Below, one piece after another: positions 9,186-18,097 of a DNA stretch of 64,000 bases. Made by a program: the position numbers and the translations under genes. The DNA is from Thermosynechococcaceae cyanobacterium Okahandja (GTDB taxonomy: Bacteria > Cyanobacteriota > Cyanobacteriia > Thermosynechococcales > Thermosynechococcaceae), in assembly GCA_041530395.1 (NCBI GenBank), contig CP136945.1, positions 124,001-188,000 of the forward strand. Reading direction: 5' to 3'. Under the pieces are notes generated by a model. That model ran no database searches, was not told the origin of the DNA, and saw nothing but the letters and a program-made list of their open reading frames with translations. Numbering within the stretch: position 1 is the stretch's first letter; the number at the start of each line of letters is the position of its first letter.

Positions 9186-9857
9186 TTAGGCGGGGGTGTC
9201 GGAACTGGCATCAATCGTGTTGGGGGGGGGTGTGTCTTGGGCGGCGCGCCGTTTGCGCTCCTGCTCGACGAGTTCCTGCATCAGGCTGCGGGCTTGGCTC
9301 ATTTTTTCGAGGTTGCTGCGATAGAGTTCAAGGTCTCGTTTTACTTTTTCAATGGGCAGCGCGACCACCCCAGAGAACTGATCCAAGGTTTCGTTGAGGG
9401 TACTGGTGAGGTCTCCTGCTAATTGCTCCAGAAAGGCGTAGAGGCCGATCGCCAGTAGGCGGCTATACTTACCGTTATCTTTCAGGCTCCGCAAGGGGGC
9501 ACTCACGTCATCGCTGTTCAGTTCGTCAATGATCTGTTGCAGGGGGCGACCTTGGTACTGCTGCCAACTGGCGGCATCCTCCTGAAGCTGCTGCGGCTCC
9601 ATTTCCTCGGCGCGGCAGAGAGCCTCAAAAATCCGGGCGCGATCGCCCTCGGGTCGGTAACCCTCCATAAATTGGTCGTAGGCGGACACTACCCCTAGAG
9701 CAAACAGGGGAGAGTAGCGAAACTCCACGTTGACCCGCAGCAAGTGAATTTCCACCAACAATTCTTCCAGAAAGCGGCGATAGATGGAGTGAATGGGGCG
9801 GGTGTGAGCCGCGTAAAAGGCGCGTTTGGTATCAGAAACAGTTCGGGGAGTTTGCAC
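9186..9857 (-). CDS. thf1: Thf1/Psb29, photosystem II biogenesis protein
   Basis: A 223-residue member of the Thylakoid formation 1 family. The protein is found in cyanobacteria and plastids, where it associates with FtsH protease and photosystem II assembly or repair. The N-terminus RTVSDTKRAFYAAHTRPIHSIYRRFLEELLVE and the SPLFALGVVSAYDQFMEGY segment are highly characteristic. A coiled-coil-prone C-terminal half (about residues 170-205) is typical. Length is normal. It lies 7 bases upstream of the HAD gene and 72 bases downstream of uvrC's stop, all on the minus strand. Confidence 0.92.
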   Translation of the reverse strand: MQTPRTVSDTKRAFYAAHTRPIHSIYRRFLEELLVEIHLLRVNVEFRYSPLFALGVVSAYDQFMEGYRPEGDRARIFEALCRAEEMEPQQLQEDAASWQQYQGRPLQQIIDELNSDDVSAPLRSLKDNGKYSRLLAIGLYAFLEQLAGDLTSTLNETLDQFSGVVALPIEKVKRDLELYRSNLEKMSQARSLMQELVEQERKRRAAQDTPPPNTIDASSDTPA

Positions 9858-9929
9858 AAGCGTTGGGGTCGCAAAATGTTATGAATCTTTACCATTATCC
9901 CCTAGCGGTTGCAACAGGGTCAACATTGT

Positions 9930-11786
9930 TCATGAGGGATGAAAGTAGCGGTGAATCTTCTCGGCAAGGCGTGGCCCGACCCCGTGCACTTGCGCCAGTT
10001 GTTCCGGCGTGGCCATGCGGATATAGTCAATGGAGCGAAAGGTGGCCAACAATTCTTTTTGACGTTGGTGACCCAGCCCCGGAATCTGATCTAGGTGCGA
10101 TCGCCGCTGGCGTTGGGCGCGCTTTTGGCGATGGAAATTGAGGGCAAAGCGGTGGGCTTCATCCCGCACCCGCCGCAACAGTTGTACCCCGGGTTGCTCC
10201 GGGTCGGTGGCCAAGGGCTGGCGGGCATGGGGGCAAAAAATCTCTTCCCGCTGTTTGGCTAGGCTAATCACCGTTAATTCCTCGAGAATCCCTAGGGGTT
10301 CAAGGGCATTCACAACGGCAGAAAGCTGCCCTTTGCCGCCATCAATGAGGATCACGTCCGGCCAATCTTCAGGGTCGGGGGGGCTGGCCTGAGTATAGGG
10401 GGCAAAACGGCGTTGCAGTACCTCCGCGAGGCTGGCAAAGTCATCGGAGTGCCCCGGCTTAACGTCAGGATGGCGAATCGTGTAGTGACGGTAGTACTGT
10501 TTGGCGGGTAACCCGTCGATAAAAACAACCCGGGAGGCAACCGCATCGGAGCCTTGAATATGGGAAATGTCGTAGCCTTCGATGCGACGGGGCAGGCTCG
10601 GCAGGTGAAGGAGCGCCGCTAAATCCGTTAGGGCGGTGTGGGTGCGATCGCTGGCCTGTTGAATGCGCCCTAGCTCTAAGGCGGCATTCCGCTGCACCAT
10701 CTCAATCAATTCCGCCTTGGCTTGGCGCTGGGGCACCGTGAGGGTTACCCGTCGTCCCTTTCTCTCGCTCAGGTAGGATTGGAGCAACTCCGCCTCGGGC
10801 AGGGCGTATTGCAGCAGAATTTCGCTGGGGATTTCCACCGCTTCAACATGGGCATAGTGCTCTTCGAGAACCCGCTGCAGAATGGCGGCAGGGCTGCCAC
10901 TCTGGGCATCGGCAACAAAGCCTAATCGCCCCACCAAGCGACCGGCACGAATTTGAAACAGTTGAATGGCCGCATGGCGATCGTCGCAGGCTAGGGCAAT
11001 GGCATCGCGGGAGACGGTATCATCGGGCAAAGAGACTTTTTGATCCACCCCCAGATGGGCCAGACCCCGCAGTTGATCCCGTAGCCGCGCCGCCACCTCA
11101 AAGTTCAATTCAGCAGCGGCGGTTTCCATCTGTGCTTGCAGTTGCGCCACCAGTTCACCCGTGCGCCCCTGAAAAATCATCGCCACCTTTTGCATCGTTT
11201 GCCGATAGGCTTCCGGGGAAATCAAGGCTTGGCACACGCCCGGACACCGCCCCATATCGTAGTTGAGGCAGGGACGGTCTTTAAACAGGGGGCGTGGCCG
11301 CTGCCGTAGGGGAAACAAGCGTTTGACCAAGGCAAGGGTTTGGCGTAGCCGCATGCTATCCACATACGGCCCGTAGTAGCGATCGCCCGGATTCCCCAAT
11401 TGCCGCTTGCGGGTGATAAAAATACGGGGATAGGGTTCAGACCACGTGATGCAAACGTAGGGATATTTTTTATCGTCCTTGAGCAGCACATTAAAGTGGG
11501 GCTGGTGCTGCTTAATGAGATTGGCTTCGAGGGCAAGGGCTTCCGCTTCGGTGTCGGTGACAATGTACTCAATGTCTGCCACCTGATAGACCATTAACTC
11601 TAGCCGCGGCCCCAACTGAGCGGGCTGACGGAAATAGGAGCGCACCCGCGATCGCAACCGCTTGGATTTGCCAATGTAGATAATTTGATCGGTTTTGTCC
11701 TTAAAAAAATACACCCCCGGCTCAAGGGGAACCTGCCGCAACACCTGTTCGAGGCGATCGCCATCTTTGATCAACGGCTCCAGCAT
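9930..11786 (-). CDS. uvrC: Excinuclease ABC subunit C
   Basis: A 618-residue UvrC that makes both incisions in nucleotide excision repair with UvrB. Domains in order are a GIY-YIG endonuclease ([19 protein letters not shown], residues about 23-41), the cysteine-containing segment with [13 protein letters not shown] (about 172-184), a UVR motif (about 205-240), the RNase H-like C-terminal nuclease ([28 protein letters not shown]) and a terminal helix-hairpin-helix ([13 protein letters not shown] and [11 protein letters not shown]). Length is usual. It follows the M61 peptidase gene by 12 bases in the same orientation. Confidence 0.96.
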   Translation of the reverse strand: MLEPLIKDGDRLEQVLRQVPLEPGVYFFKDKTDQIIYIGKSKRLRSRVRSYFRQPAQLGPRLELMVYQVADIEYIVTDTEAEALALEANLIKQHQPHFNVLLKDDKKYPYVCITWSEPYPRIFITRKRQLGNPGDRYYGPYVDSMRLRQTLALVKRLFPLRQRPRPLFKDRPCLNYDMGRCPGVCQALISPEAYRQTMQKVAMIFQGRTGELVAQLQAQMETAAAELNFEVAARLRDQLRGLAHLGVDQKVSLPDDTVSRDAIALACDDRHAAIQLFQIRAGRLVGRLGFVADAQSGSPAAILQRVLEEHYAHVEAVEIPSEILLQYALPEAELLQSYLSERKGRRVTLTVPQRQAKAELIEMVQRNAALELGRIQQASDRTHTALTDLAALLHLPSLPRRIEGYDISHIQGSDAVASRVVFIDGLPAKQYYRHYTIRHPDVKPGHSDDFASLAEVLQRRFAPYTQASPPDPEDWPDVILIDGGKGQLSAVVNALEPLGILEELTVISLAKQREEIFCPHARQPLATDPEQPGVQLLRRVRDEAHRFALNFHRQKRAQRQRRSHLDQIPGLGHQRQKELLATFRSIDYIRMATPEQLAQVHGVGPRLAEKIHRYFHPS

Positions 11787-11798
11787 CTGCCACCGCCC

Positions 11799-13577
11799 CT
11801 AGAGGTCCTGCGCTGTTGACCCTAGCCATGCCTGAAGGTGGGCGCGCTGCTCCGATGTGGCCTTAGCGCTGCGTCGCAGTTGGTAGCGGGGTTGTGGGGC
11901 GGCCAGAATTAACCTGCCCGTATGCAAGCGTTGATCGTGGCACCACGTTAACTCCACCGCATTCCCTGCTGTGTAGGCTTGTAGGCGTTCGGACCACTCC
12001 TCCCCTTTCACCCGCCAGCCATCGAGGGCAATAATTTCATCCCCTGCCACCAACCCGAGGGCTTCCGCTGGCGAATGGCGGAGCACGGCCTTGAGGTAGA
12101 GCGCCCCCGTCTCCTGCTTAAACTGTAGCCCGGTGTAGGGAAGCGCCTCCTGAGGCACCAGTTCTAGCCCTACCCGCCCCAGCCAATCCCCTAGGGGCAA
12201 GTCTGCCGTCCCCTCTAGAAATGCCTGCTGCCAGTCGGCTAAATTTTCATCGGCGACGGTTTCAATGGTTTGCCATAGGTCGGCGGGGGTATAGCCTCCT
12301 ACGGTCTCGCCGTACTGCTGCCAGAGTCGCCGCAGCACATCCACTAAGGAGCGCTGATGGTTAAAGTTAAGGCGAATCCGTAGATCTAGCAGCAACGCCA
12401 CCAGTTCACCCTTAAGGTAGTAGGACATCTGGGCGTTAATGCTATTTTCATCGGGGCGATAGAGCTTAATCCAGGCATCAAAGCTGGCTGCCGTCAAGGA
12501 CTGCACATGGCGGCCGGGGGTCTGGAGATAGCGGTTAATACTTTCACTGAGCAGCTTGAGGTAGTGATGGGCATCAAATAACCCGGCCCACAGGGGAATG
12601 AGTTGGTCGAGGTAACTGGTCACCCCTTCGGCAAACCAGAGGCTGGTGGTGTAGTTTTCATTGTCGTAGTCAAATTCCACCAATGCCTGAGGCCGAATTC
12701 GCTTAACATTCCACAGATGCAAAAATTCGTGCGCCACCAAACAAAGGAAACGGCGATACTGATCCGGTGGCTGAAAGCCAAAGCGATGAAACAGCAGGGA
12801 GCAACTGTTGGCGTGTTCGAGGCCACCGTAGCCTTTGTGGGTCAGGTGCAAAATGAAAACGTAGCGATCGTAGGGCAGCCCCCCCAAGAGTCCCGCTTCG
12901 GTCTGGATAATTCGCTGTAGGTCGGCGATCGCCCGCTCCGGCTCAAAATTACCCTCCCCCCACACCGCCAGTTCGTGGCGTTTGCCGGCCACATCAAAGG
13001 AATAAACGGGGTGCGTGCCCACCTCAAAGGGGCTATCCACCAGTTGATCGTAGGTCGCCGCCCAAACGGTAAAGGGATCATCCCCCTGCGGCTCAAGGGG
13101 AGTCGTTAACCGCCAGTTGGCTGGCGCTTGCACCGTGACCGTCAGGGGCAGGTGGCGATACTCAGGCACGTAAAGGCAAACCGCCGCCGGATTAAAGTAG
13201 GCGTGGGTGTGATCAACATGGTTGGTGCGCACCGATAGCTCGTGACCATAGATGGCGTAGCTGATCGTCAGAGATTCCCCTGCAGTACAGGCCACTTGCC
13301 ATTGATTCTTGCGGCACTTCCACCACTCCCGTGGCGTACCATCGGCAGCCATGACCGAAAACGCCTCAAGATGGCGGGCGTACTCCCGCACCAAGTAGGA
13401 GCCGGGTGTCCATACGGGCAAATGTAAATCCAAAACATCCGTATCCGGTACCGTGAGTCGCAAGGTCACCCGCAAAAGATGGGTCTGCCCCTGCCGACAA
13501 TCAATCGAGTAGGCCATTGCCGGAGGCTGCACCGGCGTTGCAGTCAAGGAGGCGTCAATCGTTGTTGTGTGAGTCAT
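11799..13577 (-). CDS. M61-family metallopeptidase with PDZ domain
   Basis: A 592-residue gluzincin peptidase of the glycyl-aminopeptidase (M61) family. The N-terminal beta domain contains RVTLRLTVPDTDVLDLHLPVWTPGSY. The zinc site is VAHEFLHLWNVKRIRP (HExxH plus W). A C-terminal PDZ domain follows (VLRHSPAEALGLVAGDEIIALDG). The preferred start is the ATG at 13577, which begins MTHTTTIDASLTATP. A longer frame from 13673 adds a segment without family resemblance. No signal peptide is obvious, so cytoplasmic location is likely. Same-strand neighbour of uvrC, 12 bases apart. Confidence 0.88.
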   Translation of the reverse strand: MTHTTTIDASLTATPVQPPAMAYSIDCRQGQTHLLRVTLRLTVPDTDVLDLHLPVWTPGSYLVREYARHLEAFSVMAADGTPREWWKCRKNQWQVACTAGESLTISYAIYGHELSVRTNHVDHTHAYFNPAAVCLYVPEYRHLPLTVTVQAPANWRLTTPLEPQGDDPFTVWAATYDQLVDSPFEVGTHPVYSFDVAGKRHELAVWGEGNFEPERAIADLQRIIQTEAGLLGGLPYDRYVFILHLTHKGYGGLEHANSCSLLFHRFGFQPPDQYRRFLCLVAHEFLHLWNVKRIRPQALVEFDYDNENYTTSLWFAEGVTSYLDQLIPLWAGLFDAHHYLKLLSESINRYLQTPGRHVQSLTAASFDAWIKLYRPDENSINAQMSYYLKGELVALLLDLRIRLNFNHQRSLVDVLRRLWQQYGETVGGYTPADLWQTIETVADENLADWQQAFLEGTADLPLGDWLGRVGLELVPQEALPYTGLQFKQETGALYLKAVLRHSPAEALGLVAGDEIIALDGWRVKGEEWSERLQAYTAGNAVELTWCHDQRLHTGRLILAAPQPRYQLRRSAKATSEQRAHLQAWLGSTAQDL

Positions 13578-13769
13578 ACCCGTAGTGTAATAGCCTTTGG
13601 GAACTCTCACCAACCCTTGGTTATAACAGGAGGAGAGATTGAGAGGGGTCAAGTGACCAACGGGAGCCATCAATGGTTATCATCACCCCTAACAGTCCTA
13701 CGGTTGTTATCCTTGGTCAAGATTCTAAGAGTGATCAAGATTCTGAACGGATTGGACTTGGCACCCCTT

Positions 13770-13970
13770 ATGGTTTGCATCACAAGGGTTCTCGTGAAAT
13801 TCTTGGGCATACAAAGCTTTGCGGTCTATCATCTCTCTCACAAGGTTGGTTTGATTGATGCCTTGATTGCAGCCTGTGCTGTTGGGCGTAGTGCAACCCT
13901 CTGCACTTTCAATGTGAAGCACTACCAAGTCATCTCAGGCTTGAGTCTGGAGCAACCCTATAGTCGCTAA
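13770..13970 (+). pseudogene. Remnant of a PIN-domain protein (VapC-like toxin), C-terminal end
   Basis: About the last 50 residues of this frame resemble the end of a PIN-domain ribonuclease. The phrase GLIDALIAACAVGRSATLCTFNVKHY has the Asp-containing helix and the TFNVKHY strand that close PIN active sites. The N-terminal half with the first acidic residues is missing, and the preceding frame is not PIN-like, so this is probably a truncated relic of a VapBC-type module. No antitoxin is visible upstream. The stretch 13578-13769 holds nothing else I can name. It marks the left edge of the restriction-modification island. Confidence 0.5.
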
Positions 13971-14009
13971 GGCCGCCTAATTTCACCGTTATCTTGCTTT
14001 AATCCTAAG

Positions 14010-14450
14010 TTGGGCCAGTGCTTTAAGCTACTCATCCAAAGTGAAGAATTTCTGCGCTCCCCACGCGCCCACAACCCTTACCCCCTCTCGAAAATGCACC
14101 CAGAGCTAGAATGGGAGGGCAAGTATGACGAGTATGGCAATCGGCGAGAGGTGGATATGGCCGGGTGTGCGATGCCCATGCAAGAGATTGAAAGTATTGA
14201 TGAACCGCGACGGGCAGCGGCGGCAACGAGGCAGTGGTCGCTATTTGAGCGGCAGAATCCCCGTGTGGATGATTTTAGAAATCGGCAGGTTCGGGAAAAT
14301 AACCAGCGGGGCGACAACAAGCTGGTGATGGCTTCGCTGTTGCAAGAGTTTAAGGGCAAGGTGGATCTGATTTATATTGACCCAACCTTTGATGTGGGTG
14401 CGGATTTTTCGATGAGTGTGGCGATCGGGGAAGCCATCAATGGAGAATGA
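14010..14450 (+). pseudogene. Truncated duplicate of the 5' end of the mod methyltransferase gene
   Basis: From about 14070 to 14431 the sequence repeats the beginning of the methyltransferase gene at 15094-15440 with high but imperfect identity. The shared phrases are KYDEYGNRREVD, AGCAMPMQ, ESIDEPRRAAAAT and GDNKLVMASLLQEFKG. Motif IV is altered (IDPTF against IDPPF in the intact copy) and the copy stops abruptly at a GCGATCGGGGA shared by both copies, running into a DUF4258 gene. It lacks the target-recognition region and the SAM motif, so it cannot encode a working methyltransferase. Confidence 0.8.
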
Positions 14451-14792
14451 TGAAATTGCTAGTTCTGAAATCTTATTTGAAGTCGTTACCCCGATCGGTT
14501 TTTCCGTTCGCACAACAACTGAGTATTGGCAATTTATTGTCACAATCAAGCAATTGTCACAATCAAGCACCCAATCATGCTCAACCGTCTAGCCGATACT
14601 CAAGATACCTTAAGCGACCCCAATGAAATTCGCCTCAGCAAAACCGATTCTCAGGTTTACCTGTTCTACCGTGATGATGGTACAAAACGTTGGGTTTGTG
14701 CTGTGGCAAGGCAATTAAATGGAGAAGGTTTTTTAATTACAGCTTATCGAACCAGTGCAATTAAAGAAGGAGAATTATTATGGCAGAAGTAA
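14440..14792 (+). pseudogene. DUF4258-like gene broken by a 17-bp tandem duplication
   Basis: Translation from ATG 14440 gives MENDEIASSEILFEVV and continues to YWQFIVTIK. It then jumps by +2 into HPIMLNRLADTQDTLSDPN and on to the tail TAYRTSAIKEGELLWQK. The jump coincides exactly with a perfect 17-bp direct repeat (14536-14552 and 14553-14569). Removing one copy restores a continuous 111-residue protein. The C-terminal half resembles DUF4258 (FYRDDGTKRWVCAVARQLNGEGFLITAY). Its last codons overlap the DUF2283 gene, an arrangement typical of small toxin-antitoxin-like pairs. A toxin role is inferred from context only. Confidence 0.7.
14536..14569 (+). repeat. Perfect 17-bp tandem duplication causing a frameshift
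   Basis: The unit ATTGTCACAATCAAGCA occurs twice back to back without mismatch. Because 17 is not a multiple of three, it shifts the DUF4258 frame. Slipped-strand replication is the simplest origin, and loss of one unit would restore the gene. Confidence 0.95.
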
Positions 14793-14992
14793 AAGTATTC
14801 TATGACCGCACAGGCAATACGCTGGTGGTTTGGTTTGGCAATCCTCAAGACGAGGTTGAAGCGGAGGAAACCGGCGATGAGGTGATTCTGATGAAGGATC
14901 AACAGGGGCAAGTGATTGGTTTTGAAAAACTCAACTTTTTACCCCCTTCTGATAGTCCTGTCCGCATTGCTTTTGAAACCGTAGCCCTCTAA
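14780..14992 (+). CDS. DUF2283 family protein
   Basis: A 70-residue protein with the DUF2283 pattern: VKVFYDRTGNTLVVWFGNP, then EETGDEVILMKDQQGQVIGFEKLNF. The family is small and beta-rich, often encoded right after DUF4258 genes, and suspected to be the antitoxin or immunity half of such pairs, though this is not proven. Its ATG lies inside the last codons of the DUF4258 gene (13-base overlap). A REP element begins 2 bases past its stop codon. Confidence 0.75.
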   Translation: MAEVKVFYDRTGNTLVVWFGNPQDEVEAEETGDEVILMKDQQGQVIGFEKLNFLPPSDSPVRIAFETVAL

Positions 14993-14994
14993 GC

Positions 14995-15049
14995 TCGTAG
15001 TCATCGCTTTAGCGATGCTGATCGGATAACGACTAAAGTCGTGACTACC
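14995..15049. repeat. REP doublet (two inverted GTAG hairpins)
   Basis: Two hairpins face each other: GTAG followed by CATCGCTTTAGCGATG, then ACGACTAAAGTCGT followed by the complementary CTAC. Each has a short GC-rich stem closing on a CTTTAG/CTAAAG core, with the GTAG tetranucleotide outside. It lies between the DUF2283 gene and mod. The same structure recurs at five other places up to 20526. Confidence 0.85.
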
Positions 15050-15066
15050 AACCTTTTGCCTTCACC

Positions 15067-18000
15067 ATGACCCAACCGCCCACCTACGGTCCCCACAACC
15101 CGCACCCACTCTCGAAAATGCGCACAGAACTGGTGTGGGAGGGCAAGTATGACGAGTATGGCAATCGGCGGGAGGTGGATATTGCCGGGTGTGCGATGCC
15201 GATGCAAAAGATTGAGAGCATTGATGAACCGCGACGGGCAGCGGCGGCGACGGGGCAGTTGGAGTTGTTTGAACAGCAAAATAGTCGGCTGGATGATTTT
15301 CGCAATCGGCTAATCTGGGGCGACAACAAGCTGGTGATGGCATCGCTGTTGCAAGAGTTTAAGGGCAGGGTAGATCTGATTTATATTGACCCACCGTTTG
15401 ATGTGGGGGCGGATTTTTCGATGAGTGTGGCGATCGGGGATGAGCAAGAAGCTGTTCAGAAAGATCAATCCACGCTCGAAATGGTTGCTTATCGGGATAT
15501 GTGGGGAAAAGGCACAGATTCTTATCTCCACATGATGTATGAACGCTTAACCTTAATGAAGGAGTTTTTATCGGAAAAGGGCAGTATTTACTTACATTGC
15601 GATTGGCGAGTTATTGGTCATCTCAGGATCATGATGGATGAGATATTCAATAATTTCGAGAATCTGATTTCTTGGAAAAGGTCTTTACTTGCCGATGGTG
15701 TTAAAACACAATGGAGAAATAGCCAAGATTTTCTACTTTTTTATTCAAAAACTGGCAAACATAGTTTTAATCCTCAATTTGGTGAATATTCAGAGTCATC
15801 CAAGAAACACTTTTCTCAAAAAGACGAAAGAGCAGTTTTTCAAGCAGTCCCTCTATTAGGAAGTGGAAGAACAAAAGGAGAAACAGGACAAGTATGGAGG
15901 GGAATTGATCCGAATAAATTAGGTAAAAATGGAATGCATTGGCTAAAGAAAATTTCCGTTTTAGAAGAGTTAGACGCTCAAGACCTAATTTATTGGCCGG
16001 AGAAGGGTGGGACTCCACGCCTTAAATACTATCTTGATGAAGCCAAAGGAGTTTATATTTCAGATTTTTGGGATGATATTGATGTTATAAACTCGATGGC
16101 TTCTGAGTATCAGAATTACATGACCCAAAAGCCAGAAAAATTATTAGAACGCATCATTCAAGCCTCTTCCAACGAAGGCGATCTGGTTGCCGATTTCTTT
16201 TGTGTCCGGCGGGGGACGCGGGTCTGGCGGGTTAGCCCCCCTAGCCCTCTGCAAGTAGCCCCCCCTAACCCCCCGCACGCGGGGGGAGATGACTCCAACT
16301 CCCTCCCCGCGTGCGGGGAGGGTCGGGGAGGGGCAAACTCCGTTGCTGCGTGCGGGGAGGGCCGGGCAGCAGCCAACTCCGCCCTAGTTCCCATCGAGAC
16401 CATCCAGCCCGGAGATCTCGTCCTCACCCATGACGGCAAAGCCCATCGCGTGCTACGCACCATCCATCGCCCCTATCAAGGTCAAATGGTTGGCTTGCAG
16501 CACTCCCGTTCAGAGGCAACCCTCTGGCTCACCGCCGATCACAAAGTTTTGGCTAAAACAGCCCCCCGCACCCTCGGCGGCAACTCCGACTGGTCAGGTA
16601 TTCCACCATATATGCGAGGGCGTAGTCGAGAATTGCGTCAAAATATGACCCCGCCAGAACGCAAACTGTGGGGTGCCCTACGGAACAAGCAGCTAGGAAT
16701 TTCCTTCCGCCGTCAACACCCGATCGGCCCCTACGTTGCCGACTTTTACTCCCGTGAAGCCCATCTTGTAGTCGAAGTCGATGGCGCAATGGCCCACAGC
16801 AGTCCAGAGGCGATCGCCCATGACGCTAACCGGGACGCTTACTTGCAGTCGTTGGGATTACGGACGGTGCGTATTCCTGCCCAAGAAGTCATGGCCAACC
16901 TAGAGGGTGTCGCCGCTTGGATTCAGACCATCAGCGCCGAACAATTTAGTCCCCAAGGAGCCGAGTGGGTCGCGGCAAGGGAGCTAAAAGCTGGTGACAT
17001 TGTTTTTTGGGGTTCTAGCTTAGAAGGTGTGCCTTTGACCCATGTAGAGACAGTTTCTAGCGAAGAAGAAGTGTATGATCTCGAAGTAGAAACAGCCCAT
17101 TCCTATCTCACAGAAGTTTGCGCTATCCATAACTGTGGCAGCGGCACCACCGGAGCCGTTGCCGAGCGGTTGGGGCGCAGGTGGATTATGTGCGACTTAG
17201 AGCGCTTTGCCATCCACACCTCGCGCAAGCGGCTGATTGAGCTTCAGCGCAAGCTGCACCGTGAGGGCAAACCCTATCGTGCCTTTGATGTCTATAACCT
17301 AGGGCGCTACGAGCGGCAGTGGTGGCAAAAAGACCGCCTCCAGGGGGCCGATGAAGAACATCGACGAGTGATTCTGGAATTCTTCAAAGCGGAGGTACTG
17401 ACCAATCCGCCTTCTCCCCTGCTGCATGGGCGCAAAGCTGGGGCATTCTGCCATGTGGATGGCATCGACTCCATGTTTACCCGTGAAGAAGCGAAACAGG
17501 TGGCGCAAGCAACCGTGCAGGCAGGTGGGCGGGAGTGCTATTGCCTCGCTTGGGAGTTTGAGATGGACTTGCATCTGCTGGTGAATGCCCTGGTGCAGGA
17601 GTTAGGCGTAAAGCTGAAGCTGGTGCAGATTCCTCGCGAAATTATGGAGAAAAATCGTAAGTCTCCGCCGCCGTTTTTGGAAGTGGCAGTGTTGGCGGCA
17701 GAACCTGTCTACCGTAACGCAACGACTGAAGTCGTTAGTACGAACAAGGCTCGTAGTGAGGGCTTTAGCCCTCAAACCCGCACCGTAGACATCAAGCTCA
17801 CCCAGTGCCTCCCCTCCCTCGCCGAAGTGCCCATCAAAGAACGGGCGATCAAAAGCGGCTTTGATTTCATTGATTTTTGGGCGATCGACTTCAACTGGCA
17901 TCCCGGCAAACCCTTCACCCACGACTGGCAAGACTATCGGACACGGAAAGATCGCAGCCTCAAAACCATCAGCGATGCCGGATACACCTACCCCGCTCCC

Positions 18001-18078
18001 GGCAAATACACCGCCTGTGTCAAGGTAGTAGACACCTTCGGCTGCGACACCTCAATTACCGTAGAGGTAGAAGTATGA
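15067..18078 (+). CDS. Type III-like DNA adenine methyltransferase (Mod) with an intein in motif I
   Basis: A 1003-residue precursor of a beta-class amino-methyltransferase, where motif IV precedes motif I. Motif IV is IDPPFD at residues 107-112. The target-recognition region spans about 130-370. Motif I is interrupted: residues 373-378 (LVADFF) end at an intein (379-689), and the second half begins CGSGTTGAVAERLGRRW at 690. Spliced product would be 692 residues. The C-terminal domain after about 790 is typical of Mod subunits. An in-frame REP doublet encodes about residues 885-905. The partner res gene downstream is broken, so the enzyme probably acts as an orphan methylase if it splices. 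The target sequence cannot be read from the gene. Confidence 0.85.
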   Translation: MTQPPTYGPHNPHPLSKMRTELVWEGKYDEYGNRREVDIAGCAMPMQKIESIDEPRRAAAATGQLELFEQQNSRLDDFRNRLIWGDNKLVMASLLQEFKGRVDLIYIDPPFDVGADFSMSVAIGDEQEAVQKDQSTLEMVAYRDMWGKGTDSYLHMMYERLTLMKEFLSEKGSIYLHCDWRVIGHLRIMMDEIFNNFENLISWKRSLLADGVKTQWRNSQDFLLFYSKTGKHSFNPQFGEYSESSKKHFSQKDERAVFQAVPLLGSGRTKGETGQVWRGIDPNKLGKNGMHWLKKISVLEELDAQDLIYWPEKGGTPRLKYYLDEAKGVYISDFWDDIDVINSMASEYQNYMTQKPEKLLERIIQASSNEGDLVADFFCVRRGTRVWRVSPPSPLQVAPPNPPHAGGDDSNSLPACGEGRGGANSVAACGEGRAAANSALVPIETIQPGDLVLTHDGKAHRVLRTIHRPYQGQMVGLQHSRSEATLWLTADHKVLAKTAPRTLGGNSDWSGIPPYMRGRSRELRQNMTPPERKLWGALRNKQLGISFRRQHPIGPYVADFYSREAHLVVEVDGAMAHSSPEAIAHDANRDAYLQSLGLRTVRIPAQEVMANLEGVAAWIQTISAEQFSPQGAEWVAARELKAGDIVFWGSSLEGVPLTHVETVSSEEEVYDLEVETAHSYLTEVCAIHNCGSGTTGAVAERLGRRWIMCDLERFAIHTSRKRLIELQRKLHREGKPYRAFDVYNLGRYERQWWQKDRLQGADEEHRRVILEFFKAEVLTNPPSPLLHGRKAGAFCHVDGIDSMFTREEAKQVAQATVQAGGRECYCLAWEFEMDLHLLVNALVQELGVKLKLVQIPREIMEKNRKSPPPFLEVAVLAAEPVYRNATTEVVSTNKARSEGFSPQTRTVDIKLTQCLPSLAEVPIKERAIKSGFDFIDFWAIDFNWHPGKPFTHDWQDYRTRKDRSLKTISDAGYTYPAPGKYTACVKVVDTFGCDTSITVEVEV
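16201..17133 (+). other. Intein with Hint splicing domain and nested DUF559 (Vsr-like) endonuclease
   Basis: A 311-residue protein intron inside the methyltransferase. It begins with Cys379 (CVRRGTRVW). Splicing block B contains LTADHKV with Thr489 and His492. Block F/G is VYDLEVETAHSYLTE followed by VCAIHN, and the +1 extein residue is Cys690. Joining the exteins gives ADFF-CGSGTTG, an uninterrupted SAM motif. Between the blocks, residues about 519-630 are a DUF559 domain (MTPPERKLWGALRNKQ, ADFYS with Asp559, VEVDG with Glu570 and Asp572), a Vsr-related nuclease fold seen as a homing endonuclease in some inteins. All splice residues are present, so activity is plausible. A GC-rich repeat expands the N-terminal region. 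Confidence 0.88.
16240..16386. repeat. GC-rich palindromic repeat inserted in the intein reading frame
   Basis: Several related hairpins follow each other, including CCCCCCGCACGCGGGGGG and CTCCCCGCGTGCGGGGAG, then a degenerate third unit around CGTGCGGGGAGGGCC. The insert stays in frame and encodes a low-complexity Pro/Gly/Ala/Ser segment (PPNPPHAGGDD, PACGEGRGG, AACGEGRAA) between intein block A and the ALVPIETIQPGD strand. A related CCGCACGCGGGGG core occurs in the res pseudogene near 21770. Confidence 0.75.
17719..17779. repeat. REP doublet inside the methyltransferase coding sequence
   Basis: Hairpin AACGACTGAAGTCGTT followed by AGTACGAAC, then TCGTAGTGAGGGCTTTAGCCCTC. These are the same two half-units, in inverted orientation, as at 14995 and 18098. 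The element is read through in frame as a Thr/Ser-rich insert (TTEVVSTN then KARSEGFSPQTR) in the Mod C-terminal domain. Confidence 0.85.
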
Positions 18079-18097
18079 ACATTGCTTGTAATGAGGT

